A DNA stretch of 47,466 nucleotides from Pseudomonadota bacterium (GTDB lineage: Bacteria; Pseudomonadota; Gammaproteobacteria; Steroidobacterales; Steroidobacteraceae), in the NCBI GenBank assembly GCA_021805865.1, contig JAJZDX010000035.1:1-47466 (forward strand). The letters run 5' to 3'. This document shows positions 9,053 to 17,571 of the stretch, piece by piece. Under the pieces are notes generated by a model, which was not told where the DNA came from, ran no database searches, and saw only the letters and a program-made list of their open reading frames with translations. The position numbers and the translations under genes were made by a program. How positions within the stretch are numbered: position 1 is the first letter of the stretch; every line of letters begins with the position of its first letter.

Positions 9053-9331
9053 CTACCGCGACAGCGAGGAGGACGAATCGCGTGCGGGGCGACGCGCGCG
9101 ACGAATCATCACTGGCTCGCCCGCAGGGAGGCTCCATTCAACGCCGAACGAGTCGGCGATCTCGCGCACCGCGAGCACTCCCGCAACGTCCTTCAGCGGC
9201 GCGAGTTTCTCGAGCTCTAGAATCGTCCAATCGAGCGACAGAGCGCCCGCCGCCCATCGCTCGAGCACCCCGCGCGCGGAGTCGGGCAAGTCCCCGAAGC
9301 GGGTCGTGACGCTCTTAACGCTCGAGGTCAT
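9053..9331 (-). CDS. Small unknown protein paired with PIN-domain gene
   Basis: A 92-residue protein not recognised. It begins MTSSVKSVTTRFGDLPD, has a predicted helical middle (ARGVLERWAAGALSLDWTIL) and a basic Arg-rich tail ending SSLSR. Its start overlaps the end of the PIN gene by 17 bases in another frame, so the two are probably co-translated. PIN nucleases are often paired with small antitoxins, which makes an antitoxin role possible, but no DNA-binding fold is evident and the order is reversed from the usual one. Confidence 0.6.
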   Translation of the reverse strand: MTSSVKSVTTRFGDLPDSARGVLERWAAGALSLDWTILELEKLAPLKDVAGVLAVREIADSFGVEWSLPAGEPVMIRRARRPARDSSSSLSR

Positions 9332-9932
9332 GACTCACTCTCCCCTTGCGTACAGCATGAGCCGCCTTGTGCTCCGGAAAGGATCGCTCGCCGGCCTTGA
9401 TGCACTCCACGACCCCCTCCCGTGATTCGATGAGTCCACAGCGCTCACAATCCTCGAGAAACGAGAGCGTGGTCTCAATGGTGACGTTCATGTCGGGCAT
9501 ATCGACCTTCGACTGCTTGAACATGCGCATCAGCGAGCCGTTGTCGTAGATCACCATGGCATGCCGCTCGGTACCCTCGACGTAGTGCTGGATGTACTGG
9601 AACGTCGCGAGCTCGCCGATGTTCTTCACCCGCGCCTCGGGACTGACGCGCCGTAATGCGGCGAAATCCCGTCCAGCCGGCGTCTCGGCGACCTCGAGCC
9701 AGCCTTCCTGGCGTCCTTTTTCGATCCACGCGGCGAGCCGTCCCGCGGCCGCAGGAAACGCTCGCTCGAACGCCGGATGCGTGGCCTCGAGATGCACCGC
9801 GTCCGGCACCACGACGTGCCCCGAAAATCGCTGTAGTAGATCAAGATGTGCGGCCTTGGCGAGGCTCGAGAGCGGACTTGCGTCTGCGCTTATCACATCC
9901 ACCTTCATCCCATCGCGCGCCGATCCGGGCAT
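9315..9932 (-). CDS. PIN-domain nuclease-like protein
   Basis: A 205-residue PIN-domain protein. The four acidic positions of the fold are visible: VISADASPL (Asp about 17), VHLEATHP, NIGELATFQYI and VIYDNGSLM. PIN domains are Mg-dependent ribonucleases, most often VapC-type toxins, so the likely activity is RNA cleavage. The start MPGSARD has GGGGG upstream; a longer frame overlaps trbI and was rejected. It shares its 3' end with the 92-residue partner. The protein ends SHDLER. Whether it is a true toxin or a regulator of the element is inference. Confidence 0.75.
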   Translation of the reverse strand: MPGSARDGMKVDVISADASPLSSLAKAAHLDLLQRFSGHVVVPDAVHLEATHPAFERAFPAAAGRLAAWIEKGRQEGWLEVAETPAGRDFAALRRVSPEARVKNIGELATFQYIQHYVEGTERHAMVIYDNGSLMRMFKQSKVDMPDMNVTIETTLSFLEDCERCGLIESREGVVECIKAGERSFPEHKAAHAVRKGRVSHDLER

Positions 9933-9960
9933 GATCAGACCCCCGTGTAGCGTCTCCCTC

Positions 9961-10020
9961 GATATCCATTCCGCCCTTTGGGTTGCAGCCACTGCGTGGC
10001 GGCATCGGGCTGTGCAGCGG
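9961..10020 (-). repeat. Intergenic leader repeat upstream of PIN gene
   Basis: In the coding direction this copy reads GCTGCACAGCCCGATGCCG, then GGCTGCAACCC, then GGGCGGAATGGATATCGAGG. It fills most of the gap between trbI and the PIN gene. Confidence 0.55.
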
Positions 10021-10029
10021 CCCATCGAG

Positions 10030-11445
10030 TCAGCGGCCATAAGGGGGTAGAACCATCGTCTTGTTGACGAGAACGTTAAAGGCATAGCCAGGGCGAATGA
10101 TCAGCGTTGGTGCCACGGACAGGTTCTTTTGCATCAGTTGCGCGCCTACCTGGTCCAATTCCTGTGCAAGTTCGCCGGTGGCGGATTGCGAGAACCCAGG
10201 AGAGGTCAACTGAGACTGATTCTGCGGCTGCGCAACCTGCGCGCCCGCGCCGAGCAGAGAGAGCAGCGTTGCGGAGCCGAAGAGACGCCAGTAGTGATTG
10301 TTCACGAGATCATGAAAGCCCGCCTCCCCGCGCGCGTTCCCGCCCTGCATCCCGTGAAGACTCACTGTGGCCCCGTTCGGCAGGATGAGTTCGTTCCACA
10401 CGACGAGCACGCGCGTTTGTCCCCATCGGATACCGGAGGAGTATTCGCCGACGAGCCGCGTGCCCTGCGGGATCAACACGAGATCGGGATGGAGACTGTC
10501 GTAAACGGTCTGCGAGACGACCGCCGAAACCATCCCGGGCATATCCGAGTTGACGCCCGTTTGCATTACGGCCGGGATGACACTCCCGGCGAAAACCTCA
10601 TGCGTACCGAGCGCGGGCTCCTCGGCGGACGGCAGGTACCCGTTCGGGTCCTTGCGCCGCTCACCGGCAAGCCACGCTGAATTCGCGCGCGAGCCGGACC
10701 CGCCTTTGCCTTCGGCCGCGAGCAGCGCCTTTTGCAACGCAAGCGGACTTGCGCCAGACCCCATATTGCCTTGCGCCGCGAGCAGCGCTGCGAGCGGATT
10801 CGCCCCTGGAGTGGCCGCCGACGGCCATGCACCCGTCCCCTGCGAACCGCCCGCGTGAATCGTCGAATCAACGGCACGGTCCTGGGCCGTGAGGGCATTT
10901 TCCATCGCTTTGTATTTGCGCTGCGCCAGCCATTGCCGATATTGCTTGCGGTAATTCACCCGCGCCTCGCCACCGAAGCCGTTCTCGGCCGGCGGCGGCA
11001 GGACGCTGTAGCGGGACTGCCCTGCGCCACGATTCCTCTGCTTTGGTGCGGGCGGCGATGTCGCCGATTGGTGCGACGCTGCCCGTCGCGCGGCCGCCTT
11101 CCTCCGCGCTTGCTCCTGGGCGGCTTCGATCTTCGCCTCGTGCGCGAGCCATTGCGCCGTGTCGGGCCGGGTCTCGCCGACTTGCGCGCTCGCCCCGGGA
11201 CTCGGTCCACTCGCGCCTGCCCCCGAACTCCCGTGTTGCCCTGCGGTCAGGATACCGAACAGAATGAGAACGACGAGCATCGCGCCGATCGACACGATGA
11301 TCGCCTTCGAGCGCTTCGAGAGCCGCTCGCCGCCGGCCGGCGGGTCGCTTCGCACCTTGAGCACCGCTCCCTGCGACTGCGCGCTGGCGGGCGGTGCTTT
11401 CCCGGCATCCCGGCCATCGAGATCCCGCGTCAGTTCGTCGCTCAT
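10030..11445 (-). CDS. trbI: TrbI/VirB10: channel-spanning conjugation protein
   Basis: A 471-residue VirB10-family protein that spans both membranes and senses energy to gate the secretion channel. An N-terminal cytoplasmic region is followed by one membrane helix (about 45-64, KAIIVSIGAMLVVLILFGIL), a Pro/Ala/Gly/Gln-rich periplasmic stalk, and the conserved C-terminal domain (about 270-465) with FAGSVIPAVMQTGVNSDMPG, LIPQGTRLVGEYSSG and VVWNELILPNGATVSL. The ATG at 11445 has GAGGAG upstream and lies nine bases after the trbG stop. It closes the trbF-G-I block. Confidence 0.93.
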   Translation of the reverse strand: MSDELTRDLDGRDAGKAPPASAQSQGAVLKVRSDPPAGGERLSKRSKAIIVSIGAMLVVLILFGILTAGQHGSSGAGASGPSPGASAQVGETRPDTAQWLAHEAKIEAAQEQARRKAAARRAASHQSATSPPAPKQRNRGAGQSRYSVLPPPAENGFGGEARVNYRKQYRQWLAQRKYKAMENALTAQDRAVDSTIHAGGSQGTGAWPSAATPGANPLAALLAAQGNMGSGASPLALQKALLAAEGKGGSGSRANSAWLAGERRKDPNGYLPSAEEPALGTHEVFAGSVIPAVMQTGVNSDMPGMVSAVVSQTVYDSLHPDLVLIPQGTRLVGEYSSGIRWGQTRVLVVWNELILPNGATVSLHGMQGGNARGEAGFHDLVNNHYWRLFGSATLLSLLGAGAQVAQPQNQSQLTSPGFSQSATGELAQELDQVGAQLMQKNLSVAPTLIIRPGYAFNVLVNKTMVLPPYGR

Positions 11446-11454
11446 GCGAACTCC

Positions 11455-12495
11455 TCAACCCTGCCCGTGCCGACGGTGACACACCACTACGCGCGCGTGA
11501 TCCCCCGCGCCGACCGCAAGCTGAAATTTCTTCGGCTCACCGTCGATGACGATGTATCCGTGAACGAGGCGGGAATTGACGAGTGCGGTCTGCCCACCCT
11601 CCACCGCGAATACCGCCGGCGCGACACCCCACTTCATGTGGCGCGGCATCTCGAGATACGTGTGTCCGCCGCCCTGGAACACCCGTTCAGGGAAGAAATC
11701 CGGATGCGGCGGACTCTCCTCCCACCAGTGATGGGGCACCTCGCAGGCAAAGTCGAAATTGAGTCGCGCCGGATTTACCTCACCGAGCGGCAATACCGTG
11801 CGGCGCTTGACAATCGCCACACGCGCTGCGCGCGCGGCGGATGCGGCCTGCGCCGCTGCCTCGGCCCGGGCAGCAATCGTGGCTGGGTCATAAAACCCGA
11901 CCATTGGCGTATAGGCGGTCTTGTCGCTCACCAGCGTGAGGTAATACAGGCGCGACGTTGTCGCGATACTGAGGTTCGTCTCGAGACCGCTTGCCGTCGG
12001 CTTGATATCGAGCACCGGGGTGGAACCGGCCATCGTTTCCTCGACGAGCCACCGCGCGCTGTCGCCGATGGCGATATTCGCGATGCGCTCACCCGGGATG
12101 AGTTCGATCACGCACAACCGCAGCGGCGCGCAGGTGATCGTCGGGTGCGATTGCCCGTACGGGTACATCACCTCGCCGTTCGTGCCCGCGAGCGCCGGGG
12201 CCACCCCGGTTGCGAGCCATTCATCCGAGGCCGCCGAGAGCGTTCGCGGACTCAAGGAGGCTTGGGCGGTGCGATTTCGCGCGATGCGCGCCGAGGGCGC
12301 GTTCACATGGGCCGTACCGAGGATTCGGATGCGTTCGTCCTGCTCCGCTCCATGATTCGTCGCGGCCGCAGCGCGCGGCCGCGACGGGGCCGCGCGCGCT
12401 GTCGGCACGAGCACTGCGCCGCTGACGATAAGAAAGATAGCGGCAGCGGCGAAGGCACCGGTCGCCCGCCCAGTTCGGTGAATGCCAGAAATCAT
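11455..12495 (-). CDS. trbG: TrbG/VirB9: outer-membrane core complex protein
   Basis: A 346-residue VirB9/TrbG-family protein, part of the outer-membrane core complex with TrbI. The N-terminus has a signal segment (GAFAAAAIFLIVSGAVLVPT ending ARAAP). Family-typical stretches are VMYPYGQSHPTITCAPL, CVIELIPGERI, NLSIATTSRLYYLTLVS and the C-terminal FQGGGHTYLEMP. The ATG at 12495 overlaps the trbF stop by four bases. Compared with RP4 TrbG it is somewhat longer. Confidence 0.92.
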   Translation of the reverse strand: MISGIHRTGRATGAFAAAAIFLIVSGAVLVPTARAAPSRPRAAAATNHGAEQDERIRILGTAHVNAPSARIARNRTAQASLSPRTLSAASDEWLATGVAPALAGTNGEVMYPYGQSHPTITCAPLRLCVIELIPGERIANIAIGDSARWLVEETMAGSTPVLDIKPTASGLETNLSIATTSRLYYLTLVSDKTAYTPMVGFYDPATIAARAEAAAQAASAARAARVAIVKRRTVLPLGEVNPARLNFDFACEVPHHWWEESPPHPDFFPERVFQGGGHTYLEMPRHMKWGVAPAVFAVEGGQTALVNSRLVHGYIVIDGEPKKFQLAVGAGDHARVVVCHRRHGQG

Positions 12496-13331
12496 TGGTA
12501 CACCTGTGTCCACGAGAGGTCCTTCACGAAGATCCCGAGCGGGTTACTGAGGAGCTCATTGCCGGAGGAGACCAGTTTCGGATCGACGCCGGTCACGACG
12601 TTCGCCTGCCAATCGGTCTTGGTACGCACCCCAGAGGCATCCGTGCTCTGCTGCCAGTTGACTTGAAAGGTGCTCGCCGTGATCGGCAGAACCGAGGTGA
12701 TCTTGACGCGCACCGGTGCCCCATAGGGCGGATGCGCGCTGTACCAGGCATTGAGATAGCCCGCGACGGACTTGCTCGCCATCGGGAACACCCGGCCTTT
12801 GATGATGTCCTGCTCAGCGGTGCGATCGGAGAGCACGCTGCGGGCGTTGTAGATCCACTCGGCCACCTGCCACGTGAGGATCCGCCGCGTGACCGCGGCG
12901 CCGGATGAGGCTGGAACCGGTACCAAGGGGTCGCCCAGGGTGTTCACCGCCACCACGTAGGGCTCGATCTTCGACTGACTCGCAACGTGCACGGCGCCGA
13001 GCACCGCGATCACTGCCACGCCGAGCGCCGCAAGCGCGACGAGACGCCAAGAGTGCGCGCGCGAGAGCACATCCCCATAGCGCTCGTCCCACTCACGCCG
13101 CGCCTCGAGATAGGGATTGATTCCCCTGGGGAACGCCCTCGTGGCGCCCTCGCTCTGCGCGGGAGTCCCAGCGGGCGTCGTCTCCTCAGCCGTCGATGCG
13201 GCGGGTTCGGCGGAGAGGCCCGGCTTCCCGCGAGTTATACCGGCACCCATACCGAGCGAGGTGCGCAAGGCGGACGCTCCACCGCCACCCATCGCCGCCT
13301 TCGGCGGGCGCTTCTTGAAATTGAACTTCAC
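12492..13331 (-). CDS. trbF: TrbF/VirB8: inner-membrane scaffold of the secretion system
   Basis: A 279-residue VirB8-family protein that organises the inner-membrane part of the channel. One membrane helix (about 102-124, RLVALAALGVAVIAVLGAVH) precedes a periplasmic NTF2-like domain with VSKIEPYVVAV-type and WQVAEWIYNARSVLSDRT stretches. I place the start at a GTG (13331) with AGGAG six bases upstream, giving MKFNFKKRPPK. An ATG 16 codons upstream lies inside an intergenic repeat and would add an unconvincing tail. The gene opens the trbF-G-I block. Confidence 0.9.
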   Translation of the reverse strand: MKFNFKKRPPKAAMGGGGASALRTSLGMGAGITRGKPGLSAEPAASTAEETTPAGTPAQSEGATRAFPRGINPYLEARREWDERYGDVLSRAHSWRLVALAALGVAVIAVLGAVHVASQSKIEPYVVAVNTLGDPLVPVPASSGAAVTRRILTWQVAEWIYNARSVLSDRTAEQDIIKGRVFPMASKSVAGYLNAWYSAHPPYGAPVRVKITSVLPITASTFQVNWQQSTDASGVRTKTDWQANVVTGVDPKLVSSGNELLSNPLGIFVKDLSWTQVYQ

Positions 13332-13368
13332 GTCGGTCTCCTGGCGCGCGCCGCCACTTGGCCGCGCG

Positions 13369-13410
13369 CTTCCCCCCATTCCCTCCTGCGGCAGGCACGG
13401 CTTTGCGCAC
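13369..13410 (-). repeat. Intergenic leader repeat upstream of trbF
   Basis: In the coding direction this copy reads GTGCCTGCCGCAGGAGGGAA then TGGGGGGAAGCG. It shares the GCAGGAGGGAATGGGGG core with the copies upstream of trbC and trbB. Confidence 0.65.
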
Positions 13411-13423
13411 GGAACCGACTGAT

Positions 13424-13452
13424 TTGGACGCCCGGGAATTGCGGCTTATAAT
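13424..13452 (+). promoter_or_regulatory. Predicted sigma70 promoter for the ribbon-helix-helix gene
   Basis: A perfect -10 TATAAT lies at 13447-13452, with a weak -35 candidate TTGGAC at 13424-13429 and a 17-base spacer. Transcription would start near 13459, about 30 bases before the GTG start at 13489. GATTTGGAC at 13421-13429 also matches the direct repeats near 47.2 kb, so it could be an operator. Confidence 0.6.
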
Positions 13453-13488
13453 CGCAGCCGGTTTACGGTCCCCAGCAAGATCACGTCC

Positions 13489-13728
13489 GTGCCAAGTCGA
13501 AAACCCACAGGTCGTCCCCGGGGCCGCCCTCGCCTCGTCGAGGATCGACGAGACGTGAACGTGAGTCTCCCAGGGTGGGCCGTTGATCGGCTTCGTGAAC
13601 TCGGCGACGGCTTCCCCTCACGGGGGATCCTGCGCGTGCTCTACTGGTATGACGATCATGGCGGGGGAACGCGCCCAGCGGGTGCGGCGCGAAAGCTCCT
13701 GGATTCCGCGCGCCGCGGCAAGTCTTAA
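13489..13728 (+). CDS. Small ribbon-helix-helix-like DNA-binding protein
   Basis: A 79-residue basic protein on the opposite strand from its neighbours. The N-terminus RKPTGRPRGRPR resembles an AT-hook. It is followed by RDVNVSLPGWAVDRLRELGD, the beta strand plus helix pattern of ribbon-helix-helix repressors, then FPSRGILRVLYWY as a possible second helix. The GTG start is supported by the promoter just upstream. A small repressor sited between trbL/MntA-HepT and trbF could control transfer genes; that role is inferred. Confidence 0.65.
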   Translation: MPSRKPTGRPRGRPRLVEDRRDVNVSLPGWAVDRLRELGDGFPSRGILRVLYWYDDHGGGTRPAGAARKLLDSARRGKS

Positions 13729-13768
13729 CTCACGCCGCGCTCGCTCGGCGAAGGGCAACAGGTTTCAA

Positions 13769-13987
13769 ATGGCAGAAGGCTCCGAGATAGGACCGGCACT
13801 GATCCTCTTTACTTGGCTGGAACCCGATCACACCTGGTCCGGTCGTCTCATGCGGGGTAACGAGAAGATAGGCGAACCGATCGCGGCATGCGCGACCCAT
13901 GCGGCGGTCGTGAAGGGCGCGATTGACCGTGGACATTTGGCCTTCGCGGTCGAGCGGCTTGCATCACAACGTGTCTGGCACCCCTGA
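13769..13987 (+). CDS. Small unknown protein
   Basis: A 72-residue protein not recognised: MAEGSEIGPALILFTWLEPD at the start, a central HTWSGRLMRGNEKIGEP and a helical THAAVVKGAIDRGHLAFAVE. It follows the ribbon-helix-helix gene by 40 bases on the same strand and could share its promoter. The ribosome site is weak (AGG). An antisense frame of similar size exists, so coding status is moderately sure. Confidence 0.5.
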   Translation: MAEGSEIGPALILFTWLEPDHTWSGRLMRGNEKIGEPIAACATHAAVVKGAIDRGHLAFAVERLASQRVWHP

Positions 13988-14045
13988 GACCGCGCGATGC
14001 GTGCTTGGTGCTGGTAGACGAAACGCTCGGAGGAATTACTCGATC

Positions 14046-14474
14046 TCAGCGCTCGTAGTCTTGACCCTTGTTTCGTTGCGGCGGCACCCGTGACGGAGTG
14101 GGTCGCTCTTGTCTCTCGGTCTCATCGGCCGACAATTGCTTTTGCAGTCCTTGAACCTGCACCAGGAGATGTGGCAAATCTTCCTGAACGGTGTTCCAGA
14201 CGACATCAAGATTTATGGCAAAGTAGCCATGTGCGAGGCGATCACGCATCCCCATGAGTTTCTTCCAATCCACTTCCGGGCACATTTCCCGAGTGGACTC
14301 ACTGAGTTCCTTCGCGGCTTGGCCAATGATTTCGATATTTCGCACGACCGCATCTTGTGTCCACTCGTCACGTAAGAACTGCTCCTTGTCCAATCCCTCC
14401 AAATGCGTAATGACTTTCTTGATGCCATGCTCCATGTCATCTAGATAATCGGTGTCACGTCTCCCGTTGCTCAT
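14046..14474 (-). CDS. hepT: HepT toxin of a MntA/HepT toxin-antitoxin pair
   Basis: A 142-residue HEPN-family ribonuclease toxin. The family motif R-x4-H-x-Y is present as RDRLAHGY (about 77-84); the tyrosine is the residue that MntA-type partners AMPylate. Upstream helices QDAVVRNIEIIGQAAKELSE are typical of HepT. It overlaps the MntA gene by four bases. The C-terminal 35 residues are polar, unusual for the core family, and end GQDYER like many cargo proteins here. The module is visibly less GC-rich than its surroundings, which suggests separate acquisition. It probably stabilises the element. Confidence 0.88.
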   Translation of the reverse strand: MSNGRRDTDYLDDMEHGIKKVITHLEGLDKEQFLRDEWTQDAVVRNIEIIGQAAKELSESTREMCPEVDWKKLMGMRDRLAHGYFAINLDVVWNTVQEDLPHLLVQVQGLQKQLSADETERQERPTPSRVPPQRNKGQDYER

Positions 14475-14761
14475 ACGGCGCGAGCCTCCATTAACACTTC
14501 ACCCCGCATCCGTGGATGCAGGTCACCCACGGTACGCACGTCCACTCTGACGCCAAGAATCTGTTGAAGGTCGTATTGCATCCCACCCAAATCAAACAGA
14601 GTGGTATGTGCGGTGGCGTCTACCAGCAGATCAAGATCACTATCCTCCCGATCTTCGCCCCTCGCGGTAGAACCAAACACGCGCACGTTTTTAACCCTCG
14701 CATTCTCAGCGATTCGTAGGATCTCACTTCGGTGCAACCGCAAGGCTTCCGAGGGCTTCAT
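14471..14761 (-). CDS. mntA: MntA-type nucleotidyltransferase antitoxin
   Basis: A 96-residue minimal nucleotidyltransferase. The catalytic GSx10DxD motif is seen as VFGSTARGEDREDSDLDLLV. In characterised pairs this enzyme adds AMP to the HepT tyrosine and silences the toxin. The start MKPSEALRLHRSEIL is the usual family N-terminus; an ATG five codons upstream is possible. The upstream 67-base gap carries two palindromes that may serve autoregulation. The gene lies directly downstream of trbL and splits the trb operon. Confidence 0.88.
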   Translation of the reverse strand: MKPSEALRLHRSEILRIAENARVKNVRVFGSTARGEDREDSDLDLLVDATAHTTLFDLGGMQYDLQQILGVRVDVRTVGDLHPRMRGEVLMEARAV

Positions 14762-14785
14762 AGGCAAGACACCCATCAGTCCAAT

Positions 14786-14819
14786 GTACAAATTGTACCA
14801 AGCTCTGTCGGCACCGACA
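14786..14819. promoter_or_regulatory. Two palindromes upstream of mntA-hepT, probable operator
   Basis: GTACAA-a-TTGTAC (14786-14798, read on the plus strand) and TGTCGG-ca-CCGACA (14806-14819) are perfect inverted repeats in the gap between trbL and mntA. Toxin-antitoxin modules commonly have such operators. The GC-rich one could also act on the trbL transcript end. Confidence 0.55.
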
Positions 14820-14828
14820 TAGTCCGCA

Positions 14829-16646
14829 TCACTCCGGATGATTCAGCCGGATATTGATCCCGCCGGACTGCCCTTGGTGGCGCAGGGCATCCTGCGCATG
14901 GCCGAGGCCGCGCGAGGCGTGCTTGGCGACATTTACTGCGTGTTCGGCCGCCGAGCGGCCCAGGAAGCCCTTGGTGGCCTTCTGCGCCGCTCCTGTTCCT
15001 TCACTGCCGGTACCCGCCTGCGCGGGTCCTGCACTGCTTGGGTCCGCGATACCATCCGTCCCTCCCTTAGCCGCTCCCGCAGCGCTTGGGCCACTTGGAG
15101 CCGCACCGGCACCCGATCCACCGCCAGCCGCTCTTGCAAGTCCGGCACCGGCTTTGTCGGCCGCCGCCCCCCCTGCTCGGCCCGCAGCCTTTGTCGCCCC
15201 TCCTGCGGCCTTTCCCGTGGCCTCAATACCCGCCCCGGCCGCCTTCGCCCCAGCGCTGACCGCCGCCCCAACCGGCTGCAACCCTGGCACTGCCCCAATG
15301 GCGGCACCCGCAGCGCTTCCCGCGGCGGCGACACCTTTTCCTGCGGCCTTTCCGGCCGCAGCCATTCCCTGCCCAACCGCCGGACCTGCGCCACGTGCAC
15401 CGGTACCCGTCGCGCGGGCGAGACCCGCGACGCCACCACCACCACCACCCGCACCCCGATTTGTCCCCGCCATGCTCCCAAGCATCCCCATGGCCCCCAT
15501 ATCCCCTGCGATCCCGCCCGCCACCGCGGAACCGCCGCCGAGCCGTTTCGCCATGGCCGCGAGCCCAGCGGCCCCGGACCCCGCGAGGCCCGCGACACCT
15601 GCGGCGGCGCCGACGCCCGCAGCCGCCACTCCCGCACCGCCCGCCGCGGCGCCCATGAAGCTGCCGGTCGAGAGCGAGGGCGAACCTGAGAGCATGCTGC
15701 CGGCGATCCCCGGCGCGGAGAGCCCCACCACGCCGTAGACCAGCGTCATGAATGACGCCTCGATCGGTGTAATCCAGCTATATCCACCCTGGGTATTCAT
15801 GGCATGAAACACGTGCTGAATCTCGGTCGGCAAGTCCGCGCCGAGCGCCAGAATTACCGTCAGCACGAAATACTTCACGCCGATACTGAACACGTAGCTC
15901 AGGTACTTTTCGGAAAAGGTCGTGGTCCAGTTGCTCCCGGCGAAGGCGAGCATAAACACCCCGGCACCGAGGATCACGCTCGCCTCGATGTTGATGATGA
16001 GCGCCTCGAACGCCAAGAGTGCGTAGGCCAAGATGAACACCACGGCGGAGATGACCGCCGAGAAACCAAAGAGCACATCATTGAGCGGATGAAACCACGT
16101 CGCCTGATTTTTCACCGCCGCGGCCAACGATGCGATGGCGTCCCAGCTCTGCCCGAAGATCGCCGAGGGGTTCGCGGGGGTAAGTGCATTGGCGGAAGTC
16201 CCCGACATGCCCGTCACGACGAGCCCGGCGCGCTGGAACATATGAAGCAACAGCGGGATCCAGTGCGGCGCCATCCCGATCACGCCGAAGTAAAACAGCG
16301 CAAAGAACGCGATCTTGACGGCGAGCGAGCCGATCAGCTCATGCGGCTCGGGCCGTTTTAAGGCCCACTGGATCCCAACCCACATGAGCTCGAACAGCGC
16401 AAGTCCCGAAAACAGGTCCTGCGCTGCGCTCGTGGCGTGCGTGAGCCACCCGCCCATCGAGCCGATGAACAGATTCTGGATGTCGGTGAGGATATGCGTG
16501 GTCTGACCGGCCGTGCTCGCTGTCGGCAGGGGACTCGTCACTCCCGCGGCGTGCCCGAGCGCTGGCGCGGCGAGCGCGAATCCGAAAACACACCACAAAC
16601 CGAGCGCATTCGCGCGAAACCTGTCCTTGTCGATCATTCGAGCCAT
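14829..16646 (-). CDS. trbL: TrbL/VirB6: polytopic inner-membrane channel protein
   Basis: A 605-residue P-type TrbL protein that forms the inner-membrane translocation path. A signal-like segment (ALGLWCVFGFALAAPALGHA) is followed by several membrane helices between about 60 and 330, for example IAFFALFYFGVIGM, AVISAVVFILAYALLAFEAL and YFVLTVILALGA. From about 330 on the protein is an extreme Ala/Gly-rich region with many AAGKA-type repeats, typical of TrbL tails but long here. The ATG at 16646 has AAGG upstream. It follows trbJ by 13 bases. Confidence 0.92.
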   Translation of the reverse strand: MARMIDKDRFRANALGLWCVFGFALAAPALGHAAGVTSPLPTASTAGQTTHILTDIQNLFIGSMGGWLTHATSAAQDLFSGLALFELMWVGIQWALKRPEPHELIGSLAVKIAFFALFYFGVIGMAPHWIPLLLHMFQRAGLVVTGMSGTSANALTPANPSAIFGQSWDAIASLAAAVKNQATWFHPLNDVLFGFSAVISAVVFILAYALLAFEALIINIEASVILGAGVFMLAFAGSNWTTTFSEKYLSYVFSIGVKYFVLTVILALGADLPTEIQHVFHAMNTQGGYSWITPIEASFMTLVYGVVGLSAPGIAGSMLSGSPSLSTGSFMGAAAGGAGVAAAGVGAAAGVAGLAGSGAAGLAAMAKRLGGGSAVAGGIAGDMGAMGMLGSMAGTNRGAGGGGGGVAGLARATGTGARGAGPAVGQGMAAAGKAAGKGVAAAGSAAGAAIGAVPGLQPVGAAVSAGAKAAGAGIEATGKAAGGATKAAGRAGGAAADKAGAGLARAAGGGSGAGAAPSGPSAAGAAKGGTDGIADPSSAGPAQAGTGSEGTGAAQKATKGFLGRSAAEHAVNVAKHASRGLGHAQDALRHQGQSGGINIRLNHPE

Positions 16647-16659
16647 TGTGCGACCTTTC

Positions 16660-17571
16660 TCAATTCACCGGAATGGGCGGGATCGAATCATCCTTGATGC
16701 CTTCATTCGTGCTGTTCTGCCGATCCTGCTCGAGCTGCTGGCGCTGTAGATCGACATTGGTCTGCAACTGCGCGAGCGCGTTCAAGTCGCGATCCTCCCG
16801 ATTGAGCGCCTTCAGGGTGTACCCGTCCATGGCGAGCGCGGACTGCAGGATCTGCTTCTGGCTCGCACCGCCCTGGGCCTGGCGTTCGACCGCAGCGACG
16901 AGGCTCTGCTCATTCTGCGCATCTTGCGCACTCAACCCCGCATTCTTCAGCACCGCCGCGGCCTGCGACTGCAAGACCTGCCGCTGCCGGGCGAGGTCCG
17001 CATTGATGTTCTGCCCCGGGCAGGCGGGATTCGGCTGAGCGGCCGGCACCGCGGAACACTCTTGCGCGACGGACTGGTCATACTGGGACTGCGTCATGCA
17101 CGTGCTATACCCATCCGGCAGCGTGTACTGATAGCTGCCCACGGGACCGGCTCCACAGGGCATCAATTGACCCTGCCAGACGAGCGATCCCACCCCGCCC
17201 TGCATGCTCATCGTGGTGCCGTACTCGGCCTGGATCTGCTCGAGATTGTTCTGGGCACCGTAGGTGAGTCCGTCGGCCATCTGCACGGCCTGATAGGCTT
17301 CGGTAATTGGGCCGATCGCCTGATCGAAGAGCTGCATCGGCATGCCGACCGCGTTCTCCGCCTGATATTCGAGCTGCATCAGTTGTTGCTCTTGACGGAT
17401 CACGCCGCTCTCGCGTTGCTCGACAGCTGTGATTTCCTGCACGATCTGCTCGGGAAACGTCGCGCCTGCGACCTCCGAAACTGCCCAGGCACGCGGCGCA
17501 CTACCGAGGAACACGCTGGCCGCGACGAGCGCCGCCATCAGCGAAAAACCACGAAACCGCAAAGAGATCAT
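16660..17571 (-). CDS. trbJ: TrbJ/VirB5: minor pilus component
   Basis: A 303-residue exported VirB5/TrbJ-type protein, a minor or tip component of the conjugative pilus. The signal peptide is MISLRFRGFSLMAALVAASV ending near PRAWAVS. The mature protein is Gln-rich and largely helical (EQIVQEITAVEQRESGVIRQ, QQLMQLEYQAENAVG), as in TrbJ. A cysteine-bearing insert (PCGAGPVGSYQYTLPDGYS, CMTQSQYDQ, ECSAVPAAQPNPACPG) may form disulfides. The ATG at 17571 has a strong GGAGG. The frame continues 110 codons upstream, but that part is Arg/Pro-rich and unlike protein. Confidence 0.88.
   Translation of the reverse strand: MISLRFRGFSLMAALVAASVFLGSAPRAWAVSEVAGATFPEQIVQEITAVEQRESGVIRQEQQLMQLEYQAENAVGMPMQLFDQAIGPITEAYQAVQMADGLTYGAQNNLEQIQAEYGTTMSMQGGVGSLVWQGQLMPCGAGPVGSYQYTLPDGYSTCMTQSQYDQSVAQECSAVPAAQPNPACPGQNINADLARQRQVLQSQAAAVLKNAGLSAQDAQNEQSLVAAVERQAQGGASQKQILQSALAMDGYTLKALNREDRDLNALAQLQTNVDLQRQQLEQDRQNSTNEGIKDDSIPPIPVN

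Noticed and set aside
10732-12666. Long plus-strand open frame of 644 codons
   Set aside because: It is antisense to trbI and trbG, which have clear family motifs. The protein is Arg-rich without domain features, a common artefact in GC-rich DNA.
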